Below, in pieces: positions 25,963 to 37,050 of a stretch of 64,000 nt of DNA (the first letter of the stretch is position 1; each line of letters opens with the position of its first letter). This DNA comes from Galerina marginata. Taxonomy: Eukaryota > Basidiomycota > Agaricomycetes > Agaricales > Galerinaceae. The notes beneath the pieces were generated by a model. It ran no database searches. It was given only the letters and a program-made list of their open reading frames with translations, and was not told where the DNA came from. Location of the stretch: NCBI GenBank assembly GCA_023014335.1, contig JAECYW010000011.1:2170001-2234000 (forward strand), given 5' to 3'. The translations under genes were made by a program, and so were the position numbers.

Positions 25963-27300
25963 TTATCCTAAAGGGCTACCATGTACGCGAACTCTGTGTA
26001 AGCAGGTCGATAATCCACCCCAGTTGTCAAGTATTTCCAAAACAACGACTTCAAAATCCATGCGGCGAGAATGTAGGTATGGGGAAATGTGGGCCGTCTG
26101 AATCGCAGGCTGGGACGATTCTAGGATTTCGTACTCAAATTCAATCAGAGGAAGATAATCATCCGAATTCTTCGCCAAGAATCCAGGAATTGGAATGGCC
26201 TGCCGTGCATGATGGCGTTGTAAGTCTTGACGGTAGAGCTGAGCTTCTGCTCGATTGTGGGGGCCATCAACACGTCCCCACAAGGCCATCAGCCTAGGAG
26301 CCTGTAAGACGCCAACGTTGGAGGCCAGTTCTTGTGGCAAACGTTCGATAGTGACTTGATGTACGGATATCCTTTCCTTCAATCTGAAGCCAATGTGACC
26401 GTATGTGCCTGAAAACCTCCAACATGACTGATCGTCAGGCTTATCCTTGAAAGCTGTAGACGGAGTGCGGTCAGTGGGGGTTTTCAGATTGAAGTCCATG
26501 AACCAGGAAAGAAGTCCCAATTGGATGAGCACCCCATCTTCGAATGCGCTTCGCGTATAAGACGTGAGTTCTGGAATATATTGCGAGCCTAGAGCAAAGT
26601 CGAACAGAATTGAAACTTCAGAGGGTGGAAATAAAGCGGAAGGAAGTAACCCTTCGACTTGGTCGCGGGTGGGGTAGAAATGGTTATCTGGCAGAGAAAT
26701 AGTGTTCCGGGGATGCTCTGGCAATCGGCCTGTCCCGTCGACTTTGTGTACATAGGTAGAAGTCGGGGATGCGAACATTCCGGAACCTAGGTCCCAGCGA
26801 TTTGTCCACGCCTGCTCGATAGACCTTGTATAGCCCTGAACTATTTCCGGGGTGGAATACGCGACGAGAGAAAAGGCGGTGTGGGCAAAGCAGAATACGA
26901 CGAAACAGGTAGCCATATAGAGCCAAGTTGGCCAGCAGGTTGCCTGTGGGGAGATCGAGTCTTGCAAGTAGGTCCTGGTCTGGTGCGATCCTATCGAGAA
27001 GTATATCCTGTGAATCCCATTTCAATAGAACTACGAAAATAGTTACTCACTGGTGCTGCCGACGATGAAACGCGCGGCCACAGTCAAAGCGTGATCATCG
27101 AATTTCGTCGTGGCATCCCTCTATGTGACAGAAACAGATCATGATTATGAGCGTTCGTGAGTATACCTTGCCGAGGTCAAGCTCACTTGATTCGATCCAG
27201 TGCCGCCGCTTCGGAAGCGGTCAGTATCGTCGGAGAAATTTCCGGGATCGCTTGCGGTGGCCTTGACATTATTGACTGGGGCATTTGCACCCGGATCCAT
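25963..27300 (-). CDS. SUN-domain protein (nuclear-envelope type), frame break after exon 3
   Basis: Exons 27300-27187, 27120-27051 and 27030-26966 read in frame from the ATG at 27300. The long last exon (26943-25963) continues only if 22 nt (26965-26944, GC...CAG) are removed. With that the protein has about 409 residues. The N-terminus is hydrophilic (RDATTKFDDHALTVAARFIV). One membrane segment (WLYMATCFVVFCFAHTAF) is followed by a lumenal part. The SUN core is CWRFSGTYGHIGFRLKERIS, VHQVTIERLPQELA, APRLMALWG and, at the end, ILDNWGGLSTCLHRVRVHG, which has the Cys and the terminal V-x-V-H-G pattern. SUN proteins sit in the inner nuclear membrane and bind KASH proteins. Twenty-two nt is too short for a normal fungal intron, so a frameshift is the other reading. 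Confidence 0.75.
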
Positions 27301-29621
27301 AGATGGTATGGTGAGTGTGGATTATGGTGGGTGTGGATTAATAGGCGGTTGAAAACGAGAGAGAGAGAGAGAGAAGGTGCAAAGGAAAACATCGTCTCGC
27401 TACTCGATATTTATCTGAACTGTTTGTGACAATGCGCTCTTTGAAAGGGGTATGTCAAAGATCATTGTGAGTGTGTTTACTCGAGAGGCCACTGCACAGA
27501 AACTTAAGTAAGAGAAAGACAAAGTTAACAGCGAACGTCCGGCATTAGAGTAAAAGTGTCGTACCAGCAACTGAACGGCGAACGTTGAACGTTGAACACT
27601 AGGAGATATATACATAGCAATATCAATGTAGGAGGTAGTTCTCTGCGCGTTGTGAGAATTAAGTATGGCGAGTTGGCCCCACTCACGTACTAATGGAAAT
27701 GGCTTATATAACACATATAGAATGGCAGAGTCCACCCGGCAAGGGACCGGGAAAATGCCGGACCGCAGGTGGGCCCATGGAAGGCTCAAAATTTTTTGGA
27801 ACCCTCAAGGCAGAGGCTTTGGAGGGTCAATTTAATGTCTTAGTGGGCATTAAATGATAAGCCATTGATATCGAGTCATTGAAAGACAGGATTCAACGGA
27901 AAAATAGACTTATTTGTGCAATATTTTTGTTTTACTGCCCATTATTTGCCAACATTTGGGCGGTATCTGAGGCAATTGATTGATCCATATCCTCCAAGCT
28001 GCAGGCAATTCCAAATATCCAAGTGAAAGGATTCTTAGTGACTTATATCACTAGTTTTGTAGGCCAATTGCGTGGCATGGCATAAACGAGTCCCTATTTT
28101 ATTTTCATTTTTGCATAACACAGACTAAATAGAAACACATTTCACCAATAGTTTAAGGTAAAATACCTATTGCCATAGACTGGCATGAAGCCAACGGAGC
28201 GACTTCTCAGAAGGTTCGAACAGCCTGCACAAGGCAAGCTGGAGCCGTGGCGCGGGGCTCGCAAGCTTCGTCAACGGCTGTGGGTACGGTGATGTGCTGC
28301 AGGGCGGGGAGTATCCGGGTTGCAAATTGTAGATGTCAATAACAAGAGCATTTAACGTAGAGGTTATAGTTGTGCTGGTGTGGATCGGTGACCGTGCACA
28401 GGGCTCGCGGGTTTGCGTGGACGGTTGCAGGTGGGCTGTAGCGGCCTCCCAAGGGCTCGTCGATGCTCGTCAACGGCGACCGGCATCAATCAAGTGGTCG
28501 CTGGGGGGTTGTTGGGGCGGTTGCGGGTGTGGGACGGCTTGTGGGAGGCGGAAGTCGCCTCGCGGGTTGAAGTCATCGCTCTCTCGGACGGGAGACAATA
28601 CCGTTGTCGAAAGACCGCGCGGCAAACAAGGATGACAGAGGCATCAAGCTTGAGTGGGAGATGCGGGACAAGAGTGTGTGCAAGTGTAGGACGATGTTGT
28701 CGTCAAGAAGCCGCAGACGCTGCGGGTGGAGGTAATGACATGCACAAAGAATTTGTCATTAAAAACGGACGAGGACGAAGGAGGCGTCGAGCTTGACGGA
28801 AAAAATGTCTCCATCTACGGTTTGGATGAGCAGGGAGGTAGATGGAAGGCAGGAGAGCCATATGACTCGATTCCGTACCTGCTTGTCTCCCTCGACTAGG
28901 GCCTCTCCTCGCGTTTTTTGACCCCTCTTCTGAGTCCAGCCTAGGTATTCCCTACCAGCCCACATCTCAAGGGGAGAGGATGGGCGCACAGCATTGATTC
29001 TGACATCCTAAGTGGGGTTTGAAACTACTTCAAACAAGCCGGTTGTTGTCGGTGTTTAATTAAATAAAGGACTTATTTAAAGAAGGAATGCGTATGGAAA
29101 GGTAGACTGACCAAATAAATTTGAAGCTTCCGATTGAGAGACAGTCAATGAGAGACGAAGGAGGTAGGACGTTGAACGAACACGAGACCACGGCTGAACT
29201 AAAAATAGCAATTGGCGTTCTGCCGGAAAAACGTTCGGTTGAGCGTTACATAATACATGTATACACCTGTATACACCCGCTAAATTTTGGTGGTTTCTGT
29301 TCTGTTTTCCTTTAGATCTGAATAGCCCAGATGCAGTCCATCTGCTGGAGCTAGATAGAGAGTCCCTGGGAACCTAATATTCTTAAGGCTCCGGGAATCC
29401 TTTATCTTTAACTCTTTGTTAGTCGACTACTCTGTGCTGTGATCTGCCCGTCGCCTGTCGAGGTCGGTGGAACTTAGTCTCATCTTCCCTCCCCTCTCTT
29501 TGTTCTGTCAAGTCCCTATAAAATTTCCCTGACCTTGATCACAAATTTAAAGTAATAATTACTGCGAAAAACGGCGCTGACATGAAGGTTAAAGACCTGT
29601 ACTTGATTGTGAAAAAATGTT
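27301..29621. other. Gene-poor stretch with (GA)n microsatellite and GC-rich island
   Basis: A (GA)n run lies at about 27357-27375, just upstream of the SUN gene start. A GC-rich island with G-heavy plus strand covers about 28190-28760; its frames (28333-28635 and 28413-28796) look compositional. It resembles the 4.35-4.96 kb island in base composition, but I saw no long shared words. The rest is AT-rich with no supported gene. Confidence 0.45.
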
Positions 29622-30715
29622 TTACAGCATAACTACTAGTAGGCAACTTCGGAGGTTGAGGTCGGTATGAACAAGGTAATAATGGGCTATGAATGATGGG
29701 AATTTATGCCTGGTGAATCCTCGTCTGTGACCATCGTAGAACTAGAAACAGAAAACACAGAAACGCCTTCGGAATACAATGCTTACAATTAGTCGACCAA
29801 GTTTGATTGAGAACCGTGAATACAACTCACCAATGTTTTGTAACTGAGGCGTCCAAAACAGCCCTCGAATAACTCGACGAGCAAATCGGAGAGAAGTTTA
29901 ACTGCCACTTTTGTTTGCGCAACTAGGGCCGGATCGGACTGGACGGCGCAAAGATGCCAAGTTGCACACTGGTCGATCATTGCAGGTATGTCCGTCAGCG
30001 CACAATTGTTAGTTTCATACTGATACGAGCAGAGGTTAGCGTCTTGCGTGACGCCTTGCAGGGATCAAATAGGATGTAGCCACGACAGATAAAGACACTT
30101 ACTGAAAGACTCTTTTTTAATCTCCCACCGAACATCTTGACAAAATGCTTGGAAGACGACCAGGCCGATGTAGCAACAAATCATCCCAATGGCGTAGCGA
30201 ACAAGGTCATTGAACCTGGATTGCCATAAAGTAAGTCGCAAAATCATATCAGCCAGAGCATCGAGGAAGCCACACTTTGTCGAGAGTGCACAAACAAACT
30301 CTCGCCACTTCGGTGTGTCTTGATCAGGGAGTTTTTCAACGTTTTGAGCGTTCCGAGCCGTGCCATTAGCGTCGTTTTGAGTCTTCCGAGCCGTACCATC
30401 GTCGTCTTTGAGGCTATCCGGATCCGGGTAGAATTCGGGAACTGGAAACTTAATTCCCACCTGGCGATGATCTGGAGTTGGTTCCCATTGCAAAGGAGTT
30501 GGAATGTTTCGTTGAGCCTCAGAAATATCGTCACATGGATGTACAAAAGTCTCGTTCGACGTCCCCAAACTCACCACGATAACTTCACCTCGAAAGGGCC
30601 TTCGAGGTCTTAGGGGCTGCCAGAAGTTAAATGTCGATTTGGACGCAGGCGCGGGGTCAACGGGCGACTCTTGTCCTTCCAGTGGTCTAGAGTCATTGAC
30701 CGAGGGAGAAAACAT
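29622..30715 (-). CDS. Brl1/Brr6-like nuclear-envelope protein
   Basis: The ATG at 30715 starts exon 1 (30715-30103); exon 2 is 30054-29831 and a tentative exon 3 is 29741-29622, giving about 318 residues. The first 150 residues are hydrophilic and include two copies of GTARKTQNDAN-like sequence. A membrane segment (YAIGMICCYIGLVVFQAF) follows. Then comes the disulfide-bridge domain of the Brl1/Brr6 family, with four spaced cysteines: NLCSYQYETNNCALTDIPAM then IDQCATWHLCAVQSDPALVA, and ending FEGCFGRLSYKTL. These proteins act in nuclear pore assembly and lipid balance of the nuclear envelope. The expected second membrane segment after KTL is not evident in the tentative last exon, so the 3' end may be wrong or degenerate. 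Confidence 0.75.
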
Positions 30716-31136
30716 GGAGGTTGTTTGGAAATTTGGATGGGGACAGGTCGGTAGGGCATATATCTCACTGCTCTGCGATTCTTAAACGAAACAAAGGAAC
30801 AAAGGGTGGCCATGACCAGTCAGGTGAACGAGTGGGTCGAGTGGCTCAGTGGCTAAGATAAAGTTCTCTTTCGAAGATGGCGCCAATCGACCCACCCTAT
30901 ATGCTCTGTTGATCCCTTCGAGTTCATCCTCATGATCCCCCCTAGCCTTGCTACCTCCATAGTAAGCCTCAATAGATGGTCATTGAATGCTTTGGTTCCT
31001 CTGATCAGATGTTCGAACAGCCGTCTTTCCAAGTCAGTGGACCTAACAGGTGTATCCAAGCCTCTCGGTCCAGTACTAGTGCCACTCAAAACCAAAGTGT
31101 AGAAGGTGAGCCAATTGTCGATTATCTGTTCACAGT

Positions 31137-31450
31137 CTCATTTGGAGTTGACATATTGCGCGATACCAGAATCAAATATTTCGTCTTGCAATGATGGTAT
31201 TTGCGAAGAGCCACCTGAATTCGTGAGTATTGTAAACCAAACCTAACTGAAATCGCTATGACAGGTTCATAACTAGTGCCCGGAAACAACATGGGAACGA
31301 CTGTGTCGCTACAGCCGTGAGCTAGAGATAAATACTATTCGACTCGATAAACTGGAAAAAGAAGCTACCGCTCGTCGCCGCAGAATTGAAAAATTAATTT
31401 CGAAGATTGGTGCCATATTGGAAGAGGTGGAAGAGGCCTATGAGTTATAG
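31137..31450 (+). CDS. Partial small coiled-coil protein, two exons
   Basis: An open frame to 31222 (ending CEEPPEF) joins across a 54-bp GT-AG intron (31223-31276) to 31277-31450 without changing phase. The second exon encodes CPETTWERLCRYSRELE followed by a charged helix containing RLDKLEKEATARRRRIEKLI and stops at TAG 31448-31450. The start is not resolved; a cag acceptor at 31136 is one option. Unrecognised family. Confidence 0.4.
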
Positions 31451-31828
31451 CCCGAGGAACCATTCGTCGACAACGTAGTTGTGCGAGATGTTGCTAAGAC
31501 TTGGAATATTTTGGTATAATGGGGCTTATCAAATTTATCAGATTAGAAAAGATAATGATATCGATGAGGTTGCAATTGACGCGGACTAACGGCGGGTAAC
31601 TCAGGGTCGGGACTCCAGAGATCAACGCCATCGTCATTGGTATAAGCATGAGCCCTACCTTAGTACTAGTAGATTGCTGACCGGAGTAGGCATGTCGACT
31701 TCCGTTTGAAATCGTTCGATTGGTACCAACTCTTGAGGTGGAAGCAAATGATGGAAACTGGCGCAAGAACGTGTCAGAGTGTTGCTTAGAGGTTATTCAC
31801 CTGCTACGGCTGACTGTATACAAGGGAT

Positions 31829-32925
31829 CCATTGAACTTGGAGCATGTTCAGTAACGCGAGCTTTTCAGAAAAATCCACGTAGTGTGTTCGCGAACATAA
31901 ACCTTTTAGTCCAAGCTGAAAGAAGTGGAGAAATATTCTTGGCAGTAAAAAAGCGAGTTCTCTGTAATTCTTTTAGTTTCTTTACAGAATCGAGTTCAAA
32001 AAGACGTACAGAGTTAGACGGTCTTCATGGGTAGGAATGTAGACGAATCTCCTCCGACAAAAATCCGATTCTGAGAGATTCTGAGTTGCGATTACAATTA
32101 TTCTTGTTCCAAATTCGATTTTAGAACGTTCGTCCCATGAATCGCCCATAATCGTTTACTCCGAGTTTACTCTGACTAGTACTGTTCCCAAGTTATGCTT
32201 CGGTGGCGAAAAACGATTCCGAAGTCCTACTAGCAATTGTCAGCTCTCAGCGCTATGCAGTTTCCGAGGGCGAGTCTTTTCGTTCTCGACAGAATCGACA
32301 CGATGAGGGAATTGCCTTGCCGTGAAGTAAATCGCTTGGTGCATGGCGGCATGAAGATTGCATGGGATTTACTAAGATTTTGCGAAATCAGCCAAAGTCG
32401 GCAGCCCGACTTTGGCTGATTTCGGTTGATTTGGCGAATCACGTGATGTCGATCAGACTCGGTCCGTCTGGCTGGGCGGCCTACGTTGTACCTTTAACCA
32501 CTCTTGTCTCATGTTTACCAACCCACGTCAGCTCCACCACTCCTTAGAGCTGATATTCCATACCCCCGTGCACGCATGAGGACAGTCCCTGTTTGGGATT
32601 TGACGTAAGGATTTGACGCAGAGAAATCCGGGTCTGTGTCCTCGTCCGCATGGCATGGTTTGCGAACAAAAAGTACGAAATCTGTGTCGACGTGCGTATG
32701 ATTTGCAAATGCTAATGCCAAAGAACAGACACTGCAGAGTCCGGATCTGTTGCACTTAAACGCACGCGCCAATGACGCTCTCCACAGACGATTATGTGAC
32801 CTCGGTCTGGTTTTTATATTGGAAGTGAGACTATGATTATGGGATTCACTCCTGTGAGTACGTCGTCTGACTCATCGACATATCTGCCCGAGCTTACTGT
32901 AGTTTGATCGCGGCAGCACAGATGG
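31829..32925. other. Outer part of left arm, no supported gene
   Basis: Holds a strong hairpin (32383-32424) and short frames only. The mirror region is 53125-54221. Confidence 0.5.
32383..32424. repeat. 19-bp perfect hairpin, 4-nt loop (left arm)
   Basis: CGAAATCAGCCAAAGTCGG pairs exactly with its complement across the loop CAGC. A related half (GATTTCGGTTGATTT) follows at once. It has no T-run, so it is not a simple terminator. The mirror copy lies at 53626-53667. Confidence 0.8.
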
Positions 32926-34936
32926 CCTCGGATGGCGAAGAGTGGACGAGCCCGTGGACGCAGCCGTTGAAATCGCCCAAATGTTGGCTTGTTACTTTAC
33001 TCATTCAGGCTGCGGAGGTGGTTCGAGATGCTATTCTGTAGGTTTCCATGCTTCACCCACGATTCTAACTTTTTGCTCATTTTGATAGCACGGAGCCTCA
33101 GCCAGCGTTCTATCAGTCCTACGAATATTTACGAGGACAATGACTGGGTGTCATCAAGATCAATACTCTTGTTGCCGACAGGCTGGAAAAAGACAGTCTA
33201 GAACGGACTATTCACCCTCGTCATCTTCCAATGCTGGTGAAATTTAAACCATCGCTCAACTACAACAATGGAGGGTATCTGTACAACAAAAGTGCGTTTT
33301 ATTGCCTTGCTATTCTATGAGTAATTTCAGTGTTGACGCTTTCAATCGTGTAGGCCACGCTATGCGGTTCAAAGACTCTCAAGAACAAGAAGTCTACCCT
33401 CGCGAAAATACCAACGCATGGAATGTCGAACTTGTTTACGCCGGGCTGGATGTTCTCGGAGCCACGCCATGGGTAGTAACCAGGGTCATCTTCGATATCG
33501 TCATGGCCGTGTGGAACTTTGGAGAGCAGATGGGCAAGATCCCGCATGCCGTGTTCGATCCAACCCAAGCTTGTAATTCCAGAAGGCGCAGACACGGATC
33601 TGCAGGCTCGGAGCAAGACGCGTGTACCAAGGAGATATTTAGAGAGATGGACGGGTTTCTGTCGCTTATGAGCGTCCTGTCTTCCTTCAGTTCGCCCATT
33701 CCCGTTCCCGTTCCCGCTCGAGCAACGACGCAACCGCAGATCCATGTTCGTACCCCGACACTACACCGAGTCACTATGTTGTGCGACAGAGGGCTGGGGT
33801 TGGGGCGAAGGGGAATAATCACTCGGATGGGCGTAGTGTGAATTATAAGATTGAGATTACTCGAGCTGTGCGTACTTTAATTTTCATTTTGACATTGGTG
33901 CTGATTCGCTTCAGTTTCTAGACGACACCTTCTTCCTACCGCATAACCTGGACTTCTGAAGGACGCGCCTATCCCATCCCACCACATCTGAACCACATGG
34001 GCGGCGATCTGTCTCGTGGACGTATTCGGCGAATTCCATTATAAGGAATTTTTTGCTGATTTTTGGAGAGTCCGACCACTGAGTGTTCGTGGCTTCCGGT
34101 GGCTCAAGATTCACGCGGCGAATTTGTACGGTTACGATAAAGCCAACTTCGACGACAGGGTAGAATGGGTCGAGGAGCATCTTGACCCTGTTTTAGAGTT
34201 TGCGAATAAGTGTGTGATTTCCGGCAGATCTACCTTTGAATTCATTAGTGACCTACCTCTAGGGCTCCCGAGACGACCCATGGCAATTCCTTGCTACCTG
34301 CATGGAGATCAGGAACGCAGTCCAGCTCGACGATCCCATGCAGTATTCCTCAGCCCTGCCTATCCATCAGGACAGCGCTTACAACGGGCTGCAGCACTAC
34401 GCCGCGCTCGGCGGCGATGTCCAAGGTGCCCAGCAGGTCAACTTGGCTGCGGCTGACGAGCCCTCCGATGTGCATACGCACATCAGCTCCAAGGTTCAGC
34501 AGATTGTCAGCGAGAAGGCGGAGGCGGGTGTGGAGCTTGCTGAGCTGTTGAATGGGAAGATTTCGAGGGATGTCGTCAAACAGACTGTCAGTCTTTTTCT
34601 GGTGGAGGGTAAAATGGGGGATACTGATATTTTTTTTCGTAGGTTATGACTACTGTTTACGGTTGTCAATTTCATCGGTTCTCGAGACCAGGAATGACGC
34701 CTCTGTCCAGGCTTGCGTCATCCTGTAAGCGGAGGCGGGTGTGGACCTTGCTCAGCTGCTCAATGGGAAAATCTCGAGGAATGTCGTCAGACAGGCTGTC
34801 AGTGTTTTTCCGGCGGAGGGTAAAATGGGATATTGATATTTTGTTTTCATAGGTTATGACGACTGTTTACGGTGTCACTTTCATCGGCGCTCGAGATCAG
34901 GAATGTCGCCTCTGTCCAAGTCTGCGTCATCCTGTT
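32926..34936 (+). pseudogene. RPO41: Mitochondrial-type RNA polymerase (RPO41-like) pseudogene, left copy
   Basis: Fragments in order match single-subunit, T7-like mitochondrial RNA polymerase: EEWTSPWTQPLK; EPQPAFYQSYEYLRGQ; RTIHPRHLPMLVKFKPSLNY; HAMRFKDSQEQEVY; LVYAGLDVLGATPWVVTRVI; SVNYKIEITRA; FLDDTFFLPHNLDF; VRGFRWLKIHAANLYGYDKA; VHLPIHQD-type palm motif; and NGLQHYAALGGDVQGAQQVN. Splice sites are still readable (for example introns near 33039-33089 and 33296-33353). The gene is dead: there is an in-frame TGA after YLRGQ, frameshifts near 33600-33830, 33957 and 34022, and an internal tandem duplication. The sequence ends shortly after VMTTVYGVTFIGA, so the second catalytic Asp and the rest of the palm are missing. 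The family transcribes mitochondrial DNA. Confidence 0.85.
34521..34935 (+). repeat. 211-bp exon-intron-exon tandem duplication (left arm)
   Basis: GAGGCGGGTGTGGA starts at 34521 and again at 34732. Each copy holds the end of one RPO41 exon, a short intron (GTCAGT...TAG) and the start of the next (VMTTVYG). The copies differ by roughly 15 percent, so the duplication is older than the palindrome, which keeps it unchanged in both arms. Confidence 0.85.
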
Positions 34937-37050
34937 CATCTTGTTGATGCTCTGAGGACCTGGTCGCGGCAGCGGATGCGCAATGTTTAGGTCGATCATG
35001 GGGTAAAACTCATTTACTTACTTGTTCCATTATATCTCACCAAGGATTATCCAGTTCTGTTTGCGTAACGTGAACTGGTCTCCTCGTCATATTTAAATGT
35101 TCTGTATCTCAAGTCCAGTCGCCCACTTTAACACTGCCACGTTGTGGATATCCAAATTGGAAACCTCGTCTGGAGAAAGTCACTCGAATTTGCAACCAAT
35201 CGTTCATGCATTCATTGAAAATGTTTTGATGTTGACCGCCCGAGTTTGGGGAATTTCAAGAATTGTCGACGAGTTGAATATAGTTTGCGGGCATTTCTAT
35301 GCATTTCTATTTTTATCCGATAGCAAGCAAGGCAAGATATTTTCTCTGAGAGCTCATTCAGTACTGATCTGTTGGCTGATTAGGCCACAAGTATTCCGCG
35401 AGATTGCTCTGCTGAAGCCTTGGGTGAGGTCCACAAGGTTGACTAGATGGCATTTTGAAGTATATTCATTTTGTCAATAACCCGTCGAGTGCTGATCTGT
35501 TGTCCGCGTTTGTAGTCACGAGTCCCTTGACTAACTGACTGTAACATCAACGTCTCTAAAGCCTGCATAAAGTCAGCAAGTGGTATTTCGCGGAAATGGT
35601 ATTTTGATGATCTCTTCAAGCGCAGGTAAGTCGTACATTTTTAGAGTATGCAGAATTTCTCTGCTCTTTTGCCTTGGTTGGCTTTCCTTCTTTCCTTCTT
35701 CTCTTCTTTCTTTTCTGTTCGTTTCGTTTTCTCCTGTGGTTTGTTTTCTACCCATTCAGGAGGAGATCGTCGTTTTATGGCCGTCGATGCATTTTCGACG
35801 TTTTGGTGTATTGGGTATTTCATATTTTGGACGATGCTTCATTTGGGGGTTTTCTCTTTGCCTTCGTTTGTTCGTCGTCGCGAAGTGGGATGCGCGATGA
35901 CAGGTATGAAGGATGACGAGCAGGACCAGCAGATCTAGAAGCACCAGGCGTTGGCTGACGTGGCTCTGCTTCTGCCATTCTGTCGGGAGGGTTTCTTGAC
36001 TTTTTTTCTACTTTATTTTCCCCTTTCTTTTTCGTATTCGTATTCGTTTTCTTTTCCTGTCCCGTCCTTCTATCCCTTAACCTGGATGGACTTTGGATAG
36101 ACTCTGGATGAGGACAAGGAGGACGTGCTTCGTTTTCGGTCTTGCTATGCTTTCAACGTTTTTATGCGTTTTATGTGTTTAGCGGGTTTTTATTTTTTTC
36201 TCCGTCATGGTTGATGATGACGATGACGATTAGCAATGGAAGCTGATTATGAGAGGCATGCTCGCAGGCCGGGATGGACAGTTGCTATCGTTCGGATTTG
36301 ATTTGCTTTTGTTTGGTTGGGAGATTATTGTTCTGTTCTGGCTTTCCTTCTGCTTTCTTCTTTTTATTTCGGTGGCTGGATTTGGTGGTTCTGCTTGTTT
36401 GCTTGTCATTGGTTTTCTATTTGAGGAGACGGACGCTGGTTCACTCATTTTAGCTGTTGGTGGTGTTTGTGAGTAATCTTTGGTGTTGGTTCTTTCTCGT
36501 CGGTCTGCTGTTATCGATTGTGGGCGATGACGACGACGACGACGACTACAGGAGGACCACGACGAAGAGAACTTTGGGTTGTTGGAATTGACTCTTCGAG
36601 TGCTCCTGGTTTTAATTCTGGTTTTGGTTCTAAATCATTCGTTTTGGATTTGATACCCTTTTATATTTCCTTTTGGCTTTCATAGTTGTTTTTTGAGAAT
36701 TTTCTCTTCTATTTTCAGTTTCTGAGAAGGATGTCGGCCATCTGAGGTTTTTTCAGTGACTAATTCTTCGTCTGGTTTTTGTGACTTTTTTGGTGGTGTT
36801 TTTTGTTAGCTTCTTTCTCTTGCGTCATCCGTCATAACGGTTTCGGCAGGAGAAGGGGAAGGTTCCGAGGTTCCGAAGATCTGTGCGTTTTTCCGTTGAG
36901 AGATGGTGGTGGCGAGCTGGATTTTGTGTTGATTTGATGTGTTTTAGGCGTTTGGGTTGTTTGTAGGCGATTTTTTGGGTTGATTAACTTGTCCTGCTCC
37001 TGCTCCTGTGCCTGTTGTCCGCCACGATGATGACGAGCAGCAGGAGGAGA
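34937..37050. other. T-rich, strand-skewed stretch in left arm
   Basis: From about 35640 the plus strand is dominated by T and TC/TTG words. GAC/GAT-rich clusters (GATGACGACGAC-like) recur at about 35905, 36211, 36526 and 37022, often near the end of a T-rich block of about 300 bp. It could be a row of long introns with tiny acidic exons, or a decayed tandem repeat. Open frames here are hydrophobic artefacts of the T bias. Confidence 0.45.
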
